Shown in pieces: positions 1-11,113 of a DNA stretch of 64,000 nucleotides. A model generated the notes under the pieces. That model ran no database searches and had not been told where the DNA came from. It saw only the letters and a list, made by a program, of their open reading frames with translations. The position numbers were made by a program, and so were the translations under genes. Where the stretch lies: positions 224,990 to 288,989 of the forward strand of contig VZQC01010403.1 of assembly GCA_009823505.1 (NCBI GenBank). The letters run 5' to 3'. This DNA is from Rhizomys pruinosus. Taxonomy: Eukaryota; Chordata; Mammalia; Rodentia; Spalacidae. Numbering within the stretch: the stretch's first letter is position 1; every line of letters begins with the position of its first letter.

Positions 1-54
1 GTTTGGTTTTAAACACCCCAACAGGAAACTGTAATCTAAAGAAGAGAAAATGAA

Positions 55-948
55 ATAAGTTATTATCAGAGAAATAGGTGAGAGACCTACTGTGCCAAGT
101 TAGGAATCTACTGTATCATGTTAGAAAATATCTCAGAGATAGATGACAGATCTAATGTGCCATGCCAGAAAATACCACCTTTTATATTCTCATGGTTATG
201 GCTCTCATTCTGGAGCCCCGTGTATTAAAGCTGGCCCTCATTCTAGAGCTCTGTGTACTAAAACTTTTTCCAATTTCTCAAACCAGGGTACACATCCTTT
301 TTCCCTCTGCATTCCCTAGGCCGGGACCCTCCAATTGCTAATGCACCCTGTAGCCCCCTGTTGGTCCCTGCACTGGTATACTCATGTAAGACTCAACCAG
401 CTTGTCCTTTCAGTTGCAGAGAAAACATCCACTAAGTACTGGCCACTATCAATCTGGACCATACCCACTGGGCAGAGCATCCCAAGCAGCCAAAATGGAA
501 AATTGGATTCTAACCCTCCAGCCTGACAGCTGTTCCCCCAGGACTTCACCCCTGATCAGCTCTGAAGCAGATACAGAAGACAGACCTCTGCCCTTTTTCC
601 TATAGAAATAAAAGGCTGGAATGTCAGGTTGTGAGATCCAGAAGCCCATTGGAATGCAGAGAACCTAAGACCAGAGGTCCAAGAACCTGCTCTACCAGGC
701 CAGCCTTTGGTTATGCTAAAGCAGGCCATCACTGATTACTCAGGAATCTTCCACCTTGCCTTCGACTCACCCCACCCTCACTGAATCCCACTCCCACCTT
801 CTCCCTTAAATTCCCAGGCCAGACGCCATTCAGTGCTGGCTCTATCTTTCTCCTGAGCCTAGCCCCGGCTACCCTGAATTAAACTTTGCTTCGAAGAGCT
901 TAGACCTCGTGGCCTTTCATTCCGGGGAGAGCGTGCCATAACCTTACA
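55..948 (+). mobile_element. Solo LTR (endogenous retrovirus-like), class unresolved
   Basis: The block ends like a retroviral LTR. It has a polyadenylation-type AATTAAA at about 877, a short GT-rich R/U5-like stretch, then a terminus reading ...accttaca at 948. No gag, pol or env reading frame follows, so I read it as a solo LTR or fragment. The left edge is uncertain. Near it, two imperfect copies of a roughly 45-nt unit (about 69-115 and 135-176, each with 'aat/act gtgcca') look like U3 repeats. It shares the general 3' layout of the LTR at 30.3-30.8 kb. The family was not identified. Confidence 0.45.
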
Positions 949-1154
949 GATTCTTTTGACAAGAAATAAACTTGCTGCACTATCTGCCCTATCCCCACAC
1001 CGGGACTCTTAATATGTGCCTTCCATCTTCCCACAGGTGGAATCTTCATTAAATAGTTTTTCACACAGACAGCTCTCAAGCTCATTCTGAAGCCTAGTAT
1101 ATGACCTTATGAAGAGCTGAAGAAGGGAAAGTATTTTATTCTTATATTTATTTA

Positions 1155-1295
1155 CTTATTTATTTTTAGACAGGCTCTCATATAGCTTAGAATGGTCTCA
1201 AGCTAAGTGACTGAGGATGACCTTCAACTTCTGATGCCCCTGCCTCCACCTCCCAAGTGCTGGAATTGCAGGCCTGACCACTATACCAGATTTTA
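1155..1295 (-). mobile_element. B1-like SINE, diverged
   Basis: The reverse-oriented B1 signature is readable: a 'gacaggctctcatatag' start, 'gaccttcaactt', then 'cctcccaagtgctgg' and 'ccactataccaga'. Divergence is high, so this is an old copy. Confidence 0.7.
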
Positions 1296-1309
1296 GGAAG
1301 CAGGACCTT

Positions 1310-1367
1310 ATTTAATTTTTATTTATTGATTATTATTATGAGAGGGTAGTACATGTGCTATGTATGG

Positions 1368-1427
<60 letters not shown>

Positions 1428-1552
1428 CTTTGTGGAGTTGATTTTCTTTCTCCTTTTACCTTTATGTAGGTTCCAGAGATCAAACTTGGGTCATCAGGCT
1501 TGAGTGATAAGTGGCTTTACCTGCTGAGCTATCTCACCAATTGGTTCTCAGT
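1310..1552 (-). mobile_element. B3-type SINE with embedded microsatellite
   Basis: The right end reads 'cctgctgagctatctcacca', the reversed tRNA-like head of B2/B3 SINEs. The A-rich tail side lies at about 1310-1340 as T-rich sequence. A (GT)n(GA)n run occupies the middle. Confidence 0.6.
1369..1422. repeat. (GT)n(GA)n microsatellite
   Basis: About 9 GT units pass directly into about 17 GA units inside the B3-type SINE. Confidence 0.95.
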
Positions 1553-1917
1553 AGGAACCACTCTGCACTCCAGGGAACCTTTTTCACAACAGGAGAGGAA
1601 TCCTGTTGACAGCCAATGTTTTGTGGCAAGGGATACTTAACATATTACAAAGGGTAAGAAACAAAGAGTTCTCTGACGTTAACATGTCAATAGTGTGTGA
1701 AAAGAAGTCTATGTAGAGTGCCTGAAAAATCTCGGTATAAACACTGGCAGCACTGAAATGAGTGGTTCTATTAACCTTGCTTCTGACTTTCTTGCATTTT
1801 ATGTTTTGGGATTCTAAAAAATTTCCTGGCTAGGGAAGAGACCACCTCTCTCATCAGTACTACTGCTTCCACACCTTTTCATTTTATTTTATTAATTTAT
1901 TTATTGTTTTAATTTTT

Positions 1918-2062
1918 GGTCTTTTTGAGACAGGGTCTCCTTGTAGCCCCAGCTGGCTTGGAACTTGCTATGTAGACCAGGCTGGCCGTGTACTCACAGA
2001 GATCCATCTGCCTTTGCCTCCCAAGTTCTGGGATTAAAGGTGAGTGCTACTGCCCTTAGCCT
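1918..2062 (-). mobile_element. B1 SINE
   Basis: Reverse B1: 'ttgagacagggtctccttgt' start, 'tagaccaggctggcc', then 'cccaagttctgggattaaag'. A TA-rich tail precedes it. Confidence 0.9.
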
Positions 2063-2074
2063 GACCCCCTTTTA

Positions 2075-2262
2075 AAGACTTGGTCTCATATAGTAGGCTA
2101 GAGGGTGGATAATCCTGACCTGCAGAACCTCCTACTTCTCCTGGATGCTGGGATTACAGCTGTATGTCATCAGACCTGGATTTTTGGTGCTGGAATTTAA
2201 CCCAGGACTTTGTGCTCACCAGGTAAGTGCTCTTCCAACTGAGTTACATTCCTAGACCCAGC
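2075..2262 (-). mobile_element. B4-type SINE (B1-like plus ID-like halves)
   Basis: A diverged reverse B1-like half (2075-2180) is followed by an ID/tRNA-like half with 'ggaatttaacccaggactttgtgctcacc' and 'aactgagttacattcctagacc'. This order is typical of reversed B4/ID-B1 dimers. Confidence 0.65.
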
Positions 2263-2625
2263 AAAAGACTTAGCTACTTTCCAAATCATCTACTCCTAAG
2301 TCCGTACTTTCAAGCTTTTCCATATCAACTTCCATGTCAGCCACTATGCTCCTCTGCAGAAAGGGTCTTGGGGTCAGTATGGAGCCAGCAAGCCAGTAGC
2401 CCACTGGGACTATTCAAACTAGCCAACCTGAAACTCTCTACTCTTTGTTGCCTTTTCCCCATTGAAATTCCCCCCAAAGTTCTGGCTTACACTTCCCTCC
2501 TAGATGCTATGGTCTCACTAAAACTTGTGCGTGGCTGAGGAACATTGTGGAGACATCTTTCTGGGTTTTATGAGCAGATGTCCTTCTTTCCTGCCACACC
2601 TTGTTGTGGTTTCCTCTGGTGGCTA

Positions 2626-3057
<432 letters not shown>

Positions 3058-3146
3058 TCACATACTCATATACGGACTCATTTTTTGCAACTGCAAATGA
3101 AGATAATAGTAATTATGTAAAACATATTCTTAAAAAAATGGAAATG

Positions 3147-3302
3147 AGGGTATAGTGGCGCATGCCTTTTATCCTAGCACTTGGGAGGCAGAGACAGGCA
3201 GATCTCTGTGAGTTTAAGGCCAGCCTGGTCTACAGAATGAGTTCCAGGACAGCCAGAGCTACAGGGAGACCCTGAATAAAAAAAAAAAAAAAAAAAAAAA
3301 AA
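3147..3302 (+). mobile_element. B1 SINE with long A tail
   Basis: Forward B1: 'tagtggcgcatgcc', 'gcacttgggaggcagagaca', 'ggccagcctggtctacaga', 'gggagaccctg', then about 25 A residues. The A-rich sequence continues to about 3328. Confidence 0.92.
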
Positions 3303-3569
3303 GCCAACAAAAAAAAAGGAAAAAAAAAGGTCATTTCTAACCCTTGCGGGTGACATGATTCTTTAAACACCTGGCCTTTTTGGTGTCTTTCAGCCATTTT
3401 GTTATTCTGTAAGTTATGGAAAAATTATAGTAATGTAAGCAATTCTAAAACACAGAAATTCAAACATTTTGACCAGTGGGATGCAAACGACATGTGGATG
3501 TCAATCAAATTTTCATCTACTTATTAATTCATTGCTTTTTAAATTTTTCTTTAAATCATTTGTACTCTG

Positions 3570-3870
3570 TATCTGTGTGTGGTGTGATATATGTGTGTGT
3601 ATGCTTGTCCATGAATGTTTCTGTGGAGACCAGAGATTGACACCGAGTACCCTCTTCTGTCACTCTCTGCCCTATTTCTGACATGGTCTGTCACCAAATC
3701 TGGGGTTCACTGATTTGGCTAGGCTGGCTGGCCCATGAACCCCTGGGAATCTGTCTGCCTCCACATCCTACCAGTGTAGTGATTAATGAATGAGTCCACA
3801 AGCCAAACCTCTGAGCCCAGTGGAGAGCAAGCAGTAGGTGCTTAGCAAATGCCATTATTTTTGGTTCCTC
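3570..3870 (-). mobile_element. B4-type SINE, diverged
   Basis: A TG-rich leader with 'ctgtggagaccagagattgaca' is followed by 'ttggctaggctggctggcccatgaacccctggga', the reversed body of long B4 SINEs. The right third is degraded. Confidence 0.55.
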
Positions 3871-3929
3871 CTGGGAGAATAACACTGACCTCTGCTCTTC
3901 ATGGGGCAGCTAACATGTGAGAGGTGTGT

Positions 3930-4875
3930 CTATACCCTGTTCCCTTTGATCCTTCAGTTGCACTGTGGGATGAGTGGACTTGCACTCACTGTTCTGATCA
4001 GGATAGAATTTGCCTGTGGCCTCACCACCACTGAAAACAGAGCTGAATTTAAAGCCAGGTCTGCTCACCTTCATAGATGACTCTCTCTGGGGAAGTCTAA
4101 CTTGAGCTAATTAATTTTTCATTTTGTTCATGAAGAAGCTGATGCTCAAAGGCATTAATTGACTTTGCTCAGCCTGAGCAGCTTCAGAGTGCTGGGAGTC
4201 CATGTTCTCCCCCACACCCTGTCCTGTCTCTGGAGAAAGGCAGCCTGCCTTTTCATTCTCTTTCTGTTGAAGAGCTCAAAGCTCTCTCCTGGGCCTGATA
4301 GGTCCCTCAGTATTTGAGGGTTTGTGACTTAGTGGGGGCTATTTTCCTAAAGGGAAGGACTTGGTCTTGCTATTTTTGATGACTTGCAGCATTTAGTAGA
4401 TATCAGTTATTCTTTTTTGTAAAAGATAAAAAATAAAATTCCTGCCAGGGAATGGACATTGCCCCCGTAGACATTCCAGACATTGAGGGAAGGTCAGAGA
4501 GAAACTAATTTTATACTTTCTGGGTAAGAGAAGTATTCAAGTCTGGTGGCCTTCTGAGATCTTTCCAGGCAGAGATGGTACCCTGAGCTTCTGAGAACCC
4601 TGGGCTGTCCTCCAGCCTGACCACAGTGCAGTCTTCTGTATCCAAGGGCACACGTACGTCCCACTATCTGTCATTTCCAGGCCAGATGGATTCAGTGCAG
4701 AGAATTCTACATTTCTAGTCATTGGAAAGGAGATGGTTGTCATTCTCAAAACGGGGATAGAATCCTTGCCCCTCCATGTGCTGGGTTCCCCAGGAGTTCG
4801 GCTAGAGCTAGGGGGGTGGGGATCTAAGGCTTCTCATTCTCCCGAGGTGCAGATATGAGGTAAGAAAATACTACC
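3930..4875. other. Mostly single-copy DNA, no gene seen
   Basis: No recognisable coding exon. A MIR-like phrase ('agctgatgctcaaaggcatta ... cagcctgagcagcttcagagtgctggga', about 4136-4200) suggests a decayed mammal-wide SINE. The remainder shows no repeat I recognise. Confidence 0.4.
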
Positions 4876-4879
4876 TATG

Positions 4880-5194
4880 CTGGGAGATGGCTTGCTGGTA
4901 AAAGCACTGGCTGCACAAGCCTGATTCTCCAAGTCAGTTCTCTGGAACCTGAGGAGAAGGTCAGATGCACTTGTAATCCCAGAGCTCCTAAGGTGGGACA
5001 GGAAGTGGAAACAGAACGGGCTGGGAGTTTGTGGCCAGTGAGCCTGGACCACACAGTGCAGCACAGAGATATCAGGAGAGGCCCTGCCAACAAGGTGGGA
5101 GCAGAGAACTGACTGAAAGTTGTCCTCTGGCCTCCGTGTGTGTGCAGTGGCATGTGCATGTATGTTTCTCTGTCTCTGTCTCTGTCTCTCTCTG

Positions 5195-5282
<88 letters not shown>

Positions 5283-5290
5283 AAGATACA
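4880..5290 (+). mobile_element. B4-type composite SINE ending in a microsatellite
   Basis: A forward SINE head ('gctgggagatggcttgctggtaaaagcactggctg') is followed by a B1-like central half (cacttgtaatcccagagctcc; gtgagcctgg; atcaggagaggccctg) and a tail reading 'agttgtcctctggcctccgtgtgtgtgcag'. This is the standard order for sense-oriented B4 elements. The tail has expanded into the CT/CA array. Confidence 0.75.
5167..5281. repeat. (CT)n(CA)n compound microsatellite
   Basis: About 85 nt of CT/TCTG units followed by about 30 nt of pure CA. It produces long spurious Ser-Leu and Arg-Glu reading frames on both strands. Confidence 0.97.
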
Positions 5291-5409
5291 ATAAAAATAA
5301 AAATGCTGCTTGCTCTGAGCTTGGAGGGAGGGGTTACACTTATAGCTTGCAGTTTAGGTAGAGGTAAATAAAGTACTATCCTTCCTTGTTTTATATTTTT
5401 ATTTTTATG

Positions 5410-5556
5410 TTTTGGTGTTTTTGAGACAGGGTCTCCCTATAGGCCCAGCTGTCCTGGAACTCACTGTGTAGACCAGGCTGGCCTTGAACTCACAGAGATC
5501 CGCCTGCCTCTGCCTCCTGAGTGCTGGGATTAAAGGCGCACGCCACCACGCCTGCA
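5410..5556 (-). mobile_element. B1 SINE
   Basis: Reverse B1, well preserved: 'tttttgagacagggtctccc', 'tgtagaccaggctggcc', 'gtgctgggattaaaggc', ending 'caccacgcctg'. Confidence 0.92.
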
Positions 5557-5624
5557 GTACTATCCTCACTTGTGTGGTTTACTCACAGATTCCTTTATTA
5601 TCAAATGCCCCTAGGTTTTTATTT

Positions 5625-5812
5625 TTATTTTTATTTTTAAGACAGTCTTATGTAGCTCAGGCTGGACTTGGCTTTGGACTTGCTATGCTGTTCCTCCTGT
5701 CTCTACCTCCAAGTGCAAATTATGGACACATGCCATGACACCCAGTGTATGCAGTGCTGGGTGGAACCCAGGCTTTGTACATCTAGGGAGCAGTCCACCA
5801 ACAGGATTCTGG
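5625..5812 (-). mobile_element. B4-type SINE (B1-like plus ID-like)
   Basis: Reverse B1-like half with 'gacagtcttatgtagctcaggctgg', followed by 'gctgggtggaacccaggctttgtacat' and 'cagtccaccaaca', an ID-like half. Confidence 0.6.
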
Positions 5813-5814
5813 AT

Positions 5815-6420
5815 CCAACCCCTTTTCCTAAGACTTTCACGTTCAAACCAGGTATCAAGGTTAGTTTGGCCAGGGGTGTGCTCACAGGAATGCTTTTCTT
5901 TCCTCAAAATTTTGAATTCACATTTTAAGCTAAAGAGCATCACGAAACAGGAAGGAAAAGCCAAGGTCTGGCATCTGCTCGTCACCTCATCAGGTCTTTG
6001 ACATTTGCTGTTTGACAAGAAGGTAGGTTGGCCTACGGAGGGGATCTATTCTAGCACCCATCTGTTGAACCGGGAACCAGGTGGATGAAAGCAGCTGAAA
6101 GCAGCAGTGCTCACACCCAAGGGTGCATGGAATCTGAGTCTACACAAAGGGAGCTGGGCACAGGTTATTAGGGCTCAGAACTTGCTGGCCTGTTTGGATC
6201 CAGAAGATCTTAGGGGCTCTGTTTCCACGGAGAAACCTCACCTAAGGGAGGGGTCATGGGCTCAGTGACAAGGAAGGCAGTGGCAGGCACTGGCCTGGGG
6301 TCCTGAGGAGCCACCTGTGCTCCTCAGGACAGTTCAAGGATGAGCCCAACCCCATCCTGGCCAGAGAAAAAATGGCCTTCTTTTGAGTGTAGTGGAGGCT
6401 GCCTAGTGTTCCTCTGGACA
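5815..6420. other. Single-copy DNA, no gene seen
   Basis: No repeat signature or convincing exon recognised. Overlapping reading frames on both strands have no family resemblance. Confidence 0.4.
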
Positions 6421-6424
6421 CAGG

Positions 6425-6860
6425 GGTGCGTTCTCTGTCCACAGCGTTGGTCCTGTGCTGTGTCCACAGTGTTGGTCCTGCGGTCTGTCTGTCCACAGTA
6501 TTGGTCCTGCCTGTGCTCTGTCTGTCCACAGCGTTGGTCCTGTGCTCTCTGTACACAGTGTTGGTCCTGTGCTCTGTCTGTCCACAGCGTTGGTCCTGTG
6601 CTCTCTGTCCATATTGTTGGTCCTGTGGTCTGTCTGTCCACAGCATTGGTCCTGCGGTCTGTCTGTCCACAGCATTGGTCCTGCGGTCTGTGTCCACAGT
6701 GTTGGTTCTGTGCTCTCTCTGTCCACAGTGTTGGTCCTGTGCTCTGTGTCCACAGTGTTGGTCCTGTGGTCTGTCTGTCCACAGTGTTGGTCCTGTGCTC
6801 TGTGTCCACAGTGTTGGTCCTGTGCTCTGTGTCCACAGCATTGGTCCAGTGCCTTCCCTG
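6425..6860. repeat. Minisatellite, about 15 copies of a 25-33 bp unit
   Basis: The unit reads approximately 'cacagtgttggtcctgtgct' followed by ctgtgtc or ctgtctgtc. The core 'ttggtcctg' (one variant each of ttggttctg and ttggtccag) recurs 15 times. Most units are 27 or 29 nt, differing by a 'ct/gt' dinucleotide slip, with longer (33) and shorter (25) variants near the left end. Third-position variants (cagtg/cagcg/cagca/cagta) are interspersed. Reading frames of 140-230 codons arise in several frames on both strands only because the unit lacks stop codons. Confidence 0.95.
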
Positions 6861-7462
6861 ACACCATGGACTGACACCCCTTCAACTGTTGCCAAAAGAA
6901 ATCTTGCATCTTGTCAGGTGTTTGACCCCAGCAAAAGTAACTACTACAGTAGCTTTCCTTAAAGCCATTTCCAGTCGAGAGGAGGCTCCCCAAGCTCTTT
7001 ACTTCCTTCCTGCCTCCCCTCTGTGGAGTCTTTCCTGCCTCCCCTCTGTGGAGTCCTTCTGCGTGTCCTCTTTCCTGCATCCACATCTGAGCATCCCCCA
7101 TTGTCCGAATCCCAGTAGCAGATGGGAAGGGAACTCGTTACTGTTTCTCACCTCACCCACGAGGGCCCTGTGGGCACAGTTCTCCCTGCTGCCCCCCTCT
7201 CTGCCTCACACAGCAGTCCTACAGGCTGTGCTCTGTCAGCCATACATGAGCGAGCGAACACGGATGAGGGCCCTGGACTGACCTCTACTGCCATGTTGAG
7301 CAAGCAAGAGCCGCTTTCTTTTAGAGTCCCAGCTTCATCAGACAGAAACCCAGTACTGTGACACGGCTCATGGTGCCTCATGCACAGACTGCTGTTTTAT
7401 TCCTCAAGTGTGACATGCTTGTCTTCAGAGAGCTCACAGTCTATTGCCCAGCAATGCCACAC
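6861..7462. other. Single-copy DNA, no gene seen
   Basis: A local 26-nt repeat 'ctgcctcccctctgtggagtc' occurs twice in tandem at about 7010-7050. No exon or interspersed repeat recognised. Confidence 0.4.
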
Positions 7463-7485
7463 NNNNCCCCCCCCCCCCCCCCCGC
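7463..7485. other. Assembly gap (NNNN) and poly-C tract
   Basis: Four N bases at 7463-7466 are followed by a C run interrupted by one G. The gap probably marks an unresolved homopolymer. Confidence 0.95.
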
Positions 7486-8010
7486 CCAACTCTCATGGAC
7501 TTTGGTTGCTACATGACATCAAATGCCTCTTTGTTCTGAGTCAGCCTGTATTTAAGGTTTATTTATTTCTGTTGCTGGGCTGTTAGGATTAGAAAGCCTT
7601 GCCCAGTGAGTGTTGGAGTCTTGACAGATGCCTTTAACAAAGTTCTTGGTGACGAGTCTCACCCAATGCCACTTAGGATGTTACCTCTGTGGCCTCTTTG
7701 TGGTCAGGCCACATGATCACACTCACTGAGTGACACCAAGCATGCTTCTGAAGAAGTGACTGATTTACTAAAATTGATAGTTGTCGCCATGCTAATGACT
7801 GCACTCAGCCTTCTCAGGCTAGCCACAGCTGCTTGTTTTGCTAAAGATGTGAATGAACTGAGCTTTTAGTATAACGACAGCTATACCATAAAATGCACTT
7901 TGATTTGGGCCTGATATGCTCTCTCTTCTCCCACGTCTTCTCTTTTTCTTTGCTTTATACTTTTCACTCCCATTTACTGTACTGACTGTGAGCAGCATAG
8001 TAGTGGCTGG
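7486..8010. other. Single-copy DNA, no gene seen
   Basis: No SINE, LINE or exon signature recognised in this stretch. Confidence 0.4.
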
Positions 8011-8013
8011 TAG

Positions 8014-8234
8014 AACTGAGGGTTAGGGATGGAGCTGGTAGAGTGCTTGCCCAGTATGTACAAAGCCCTGTGTTGGATTCCCCAACAGAATAGACAAAGC
8101 ATGGAGGTAATTCTAGCTCTTGTGATGTGGAGGCAGGGGGATCATAAGTTTAAGGTCATTTTCTGCTCCATAGCATGTTTGAGGCCGGCATGGGGTACTT
8201 AAGACTCTGTATCCAAAAAAAAAAAAAACCTAAG
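8014..8234 (+). mobile_element. B4-type SINE (ID head plus B1-like body)
   Basis: The ID-like head 'ggatggagctggtagagtgcttgcccagtatgtacaaagccctgtgttggattccc' is followed by a degraded B1-like half and an A tail at 8216-8228. Confidence 0.7.
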
Positions 8235-8239
8235 AGGAA

Positions 8240-8895
8240 GTATAATTAATAACAATTTTAGGAAAATATCAGCCCAAGGAAGGAAGCAGGAATCAAGCTC
8301 CAGCACGGCCCTCTGTGGCTCACTGTCTCTGGACCTGGCCTGGTCCAGGCAGCAAAAGTCATCACTACCCGCCATATGAGTGAAAAGGTGGTGGACCACA
8401 CAGCTGTTTCTCTGTGGGATCGGGGAAAAAGGAAAGCTGCTGTATCTCGCAGCAGCGTTTCCACAGCTCAGGAACCAGAGCCAGGAAGTCACGTGCACAC
8501 ATGCACACTGTCAGGAGGCCGTCTCCTCCTGAGCTGCTGAAGCAAGATGAAGAGGAATTTTCAACTCTGGTGTCTCCATTCTGTTGTTGGGCAACTGATT
8601 TTTTTTTTCTAAAAATAAATCCAAGTTCAAGTCTTTCCCCTCCCCCCTCCAAGACTCAGCCTGTCTCTTTCATCCTCTGGTGGGTGCATTAGAGGGGAGG
8701 GGCGTCTCAGGGGAGTGGTGAGTGCTTTCAATGTCTTCTCTCCAGTCCCAAGCTTCTTTAAGAGTAGAGAATAAGGTCATTGTCCCTTCATTTGGATGAC
8801 TTGTTTCTCTTTCGCTTCAATAGCTTAAATCAAGAGCAGCAAATTTAAATACATCTAGAGGTTGGAAGGCCACACACATATTATTTTGGTTTTAA
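8240..8895. other. Single-copy DNA, no gene seen
   Basis: Overlapping open frames occur on both strands, but none resembles a known family or has convincing splice sites. Confidence 0.35.
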
Positions 8896-8899
8896 ATTC

Positions 8900-9060
8900 T
8901 TCTTTTTTTTTTTTTTTTGGTGTTTTCGAGACAGGGTCTCCCTTAGCCCCATCTGTCCTGGAACTCACTCTGTAGACCAGGGTGGCCTTGAACTCACAAA
9001 GATCCGTCTGCCTCTGTCTCCCAAGTGCTAGGACTAAAGTGTGCGCCACCACGCCCGGCT
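8900..9060 (-). mobile_element. B1 SINE
   Basis: Reverse B1 with a T17 tail, 'ttttcgagacagggtctccc', 'tgtagaccagggtggcc', 'gcgccaccacgcccggc' end. Confidence 0.93.
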
Positions 9061-9077
9061 TAAATTCTTCTTCTTAT

Positions 9078-9081
9078 AGTC

Positions 9082-9118
<37 letters not shown>
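9078..9118. repeat. (TAG)n trinucleotide microsatellite
   Basis: About 13 GTA/TAG units directly between the B1 end and a B3-type SINE. In translation it gives a Ser run, which is not a gene. Confidence 0.95.
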
Positions 9119-9285
9119 AAGTGTTGTATGTGTAAGTATGAGTGCCACATCATGCTTGTGGAGGTCAGAGGATGACTTTGTGGGGTTGGTTCTCTTCTTG
9201 TACCGTTTGGCAGATCTAGGAGTCACACTCAAGTTATCAGCTTGTGTGGCGTCTTTACCCACTGAGCCATCTTGCCAGCCCTGTT
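9119..9285 (-). mobile_element. B3-type SINE
   Basis: Reverse: 'cttgtggaggtcagaggatgactttgtggggttggttctc' and a tRNA-like end 'acccactgagccatcttgccagccctg'. Its A-rich tail probably seeded the TAG array. Confidence 0.8.
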
Positions 9286-9429
9286 TTGGGTGTTTTCATA
9301 ACTAACACAAAGAGATGGTGCCTGTTTCCCAGGCTCACCCACAACTATATCAGTTTCCCTGTATTCAGCTTTTTGTTTCCCCGTTAAAAATATTCTTGGC
9401 TATGCAAAACTGTTTCTCTTATTTAAGAT

Positions 9430-9550
9430 GATAGTAGGTTACCCAGGCATGCTGACACATGCCAGTAATCCCAGCACTTGGCAGAGGGGTAGGGAATGAA
9501 GATTAGGAGCTTAAGGCTAGCCTGGGCTTCATGAGACCTCATTGTAACCC
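9430..9550 (+). mobile_element. B1 SINE, diverged
   Basis: Forward: 'ccaggcatgctgacacatgccagtaatcccagcacttgg', 'aaggctagcctgggc', 'tgagacctc'. The A tail is lost. Confidence 0.7.
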
Positions 9551-9769
9551 ACTTCCCCCTCAGAAAAAATAGATGAGAGCAGGGCGAAGGGCATTGGTGT
9601 TGACCAGCAAAACAACCTTGGAGAAAGTGTAGTGAGTAGAAGTGGGTGCTGGGAAGGAGTGAGCTCGCCACCAACCCGGACTTCCTCCGCACTCTCCACT
9701 GCTGGCTGATGGGGCTAGCCTGTGTTCGGGGGTTAGTCACATGTTCCTTTTATGCACGAAGTCCTCTTT

Positions 9770-9925
9770 ATTATTCAAAGCGCTTTCCGTCTCATCTGCC
9801 GCTCTCACAGTGATGCTATTCTACAGAGATTGTAAAGGGAAGAGCTGTTGCCCAAGCTCCTCTGCTGATGGTGGTGGACTGGGATTGAATTCCTGCCCGA
9901 GTCCAGAGGCTGGGCCATTACTATT
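9770..9925. mobile_element. MIR-like SINE remnant
   Basis: The phrase 'agattgtaaagggaagagctgttgcccaagctcc ... ggtggactgggattgaattcctgcccgagtc' parallels the MIR right half (keeping 'gcccaaggtca' and 'ggatttgaacccaggtct' spacing). Called by eye. Confidence 0.45.
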
Positions 9926-10134
9926 ACCACACTCAGCCAGCCAGAATGATGCAGCTCATGGAAAGCTGGATAGTGTGAGACACAGGCATCCCATTCACAT
10001 GTGATGAGACAGAGTAAGACATGGGTACTCCAACAAGGCAGAACCAGGTCAAGTTTTCCCATGAGGATCCCATCCCATAGCACCACGACCAACTCCCTTC
10101 TCTCCAGTCCTGTTAAAGGTAGGCATTGTTGGTG

Positions 10135-10460
10135 TGGGGCCATAGGTCAGTCAGTGAAGTGCCTGCCATGCAAGCATGAGGACCTGGGTTTGAACCCCAG
10201 AACCCATGTTAAAAAAGAAAGCCAGGTGTGGTGACATGCACTGAGAATTCCAGCTCTAGAGGGGTGGGAGACAGGGAGAACTTGGGGCTCACTGGCCTGC
10301 CAGACTATGTCACTTGGCAAGTTCTGGGGCAAGGAGAGACCCTCAAACAACAAAGCAGACGGCACCTGAGGAAGAATAGAGGTTGTCCTCTGGTCTCTAC
10401 ATATGTGCACACATGTGCATCTGCACACACACACATATGCACACATGCAGAACATCTACT
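10135..10460 (+). mobile_element. B4-type SINE
   Basis: Forward tRNA-like head (cagtgaagtgcctgccatgcaagcatgaggacctgggtttgaacccc), B1-like centre (gccaggtgtggtgacatgca), then 'ttgtcctctggtctctacatatgtgcacac' tail with CA repeats. Confidence 0.8.
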
Positions 10461-10676
10461 ATTATCACTTTTATGTATCTTATGAAAATGAAACGGCCTA
10501 ACATACCCAATACTGTAAACCTGAGACCTCTGCCTTCCCCATTACAGCACACAAATGCCAGTCCCGCCATTCAGGGATTCTGCCCCTACTGGCACCAGGG
10601 GACACTGCCACTCCATTTCCCTTGATGTGGGCTTTTTCACACAGGGTAGAAACATCTTTAGGTCCCTAATTGCTTG

Positions 10677-10895
10677 GCCCAGTTGCTAAGAGGTTACAAC
10701 TGGTTGCTCTTGCAGAAGACCTGAGTTCAGTTCCCAGTATCTACATCCTGGCTAACAATGACCCTTAACTGCAGTTTCAGGAGATCTGACGCCCTCTTCT
10801 GGCCTCTTCAGGCATTGTTCTCATGGGTGCTCTTATACAAGGCAGGCAAAACATCCATACACATAAAAATAAAACAATTAAAAACCTCAAAACCC
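10677..10895 (+). mobile_element. B3 SINE
   Basis: Forward: 'ggttgctcttgcagaagacctgagttcagttcccag', 'tctgacgccctcttctggcctc', and an A-rich tail 'acataaaaataaaacaatt'. Confidence 0.8.
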
Positions 10896-10917
10896 ATTAG
10901 GTATGTATGAAATTGTA

Positions 10918-11020
10918 AAAGGCAGAGGCAAGTGGATCTTTGTGAGTTCAAGGCCAGCCTGGTGTACAGAGCGAGTTCCAGGACAGCTGGGGCTACAGGG
11001 AGACCCTGTCTTGAAAAGAC

Positions 11021-11052
<32 letters not shown>
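10918..11052 (+). mobile_element. B1 SINE, 5'-truncated
   Basis: Starts within B1 at 'aggcagaggcaagtgga', continues through 'ggccagcctggtgtacaga' and 'gggagaccctgtctt', and ends in about 30 A residues. Confidence 0.9.
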
Positions 11053-11053
<1 letters not shown>

Positions 11054-11113
11054 TATATAAATAAGAACATTGTAGACAAGGCTCAAATTTGGCCTTCTGT
11101 AAAAGATCAACCT

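Noticed and set aside
5031..5371. Ser/Leu-rich and Arg/Glu-rich frames of 68-138 codons
   Set aside because: These are translations of the CT/CA microsatellite in a B4 SINE tail.
6425..6860. Possible CRISPR-like array
   Set aside because: The units are contiguous with no unique spacers, and the genome is a rodent.
6254..7101. Long open frames (139-232 codons) on both strands with GPTLWT/VDTEHRTN-type repeats
   Set aside because: They arise because the minisatellite unit lacks stop codons in several frames. No start context, splice sites or family resemblance.
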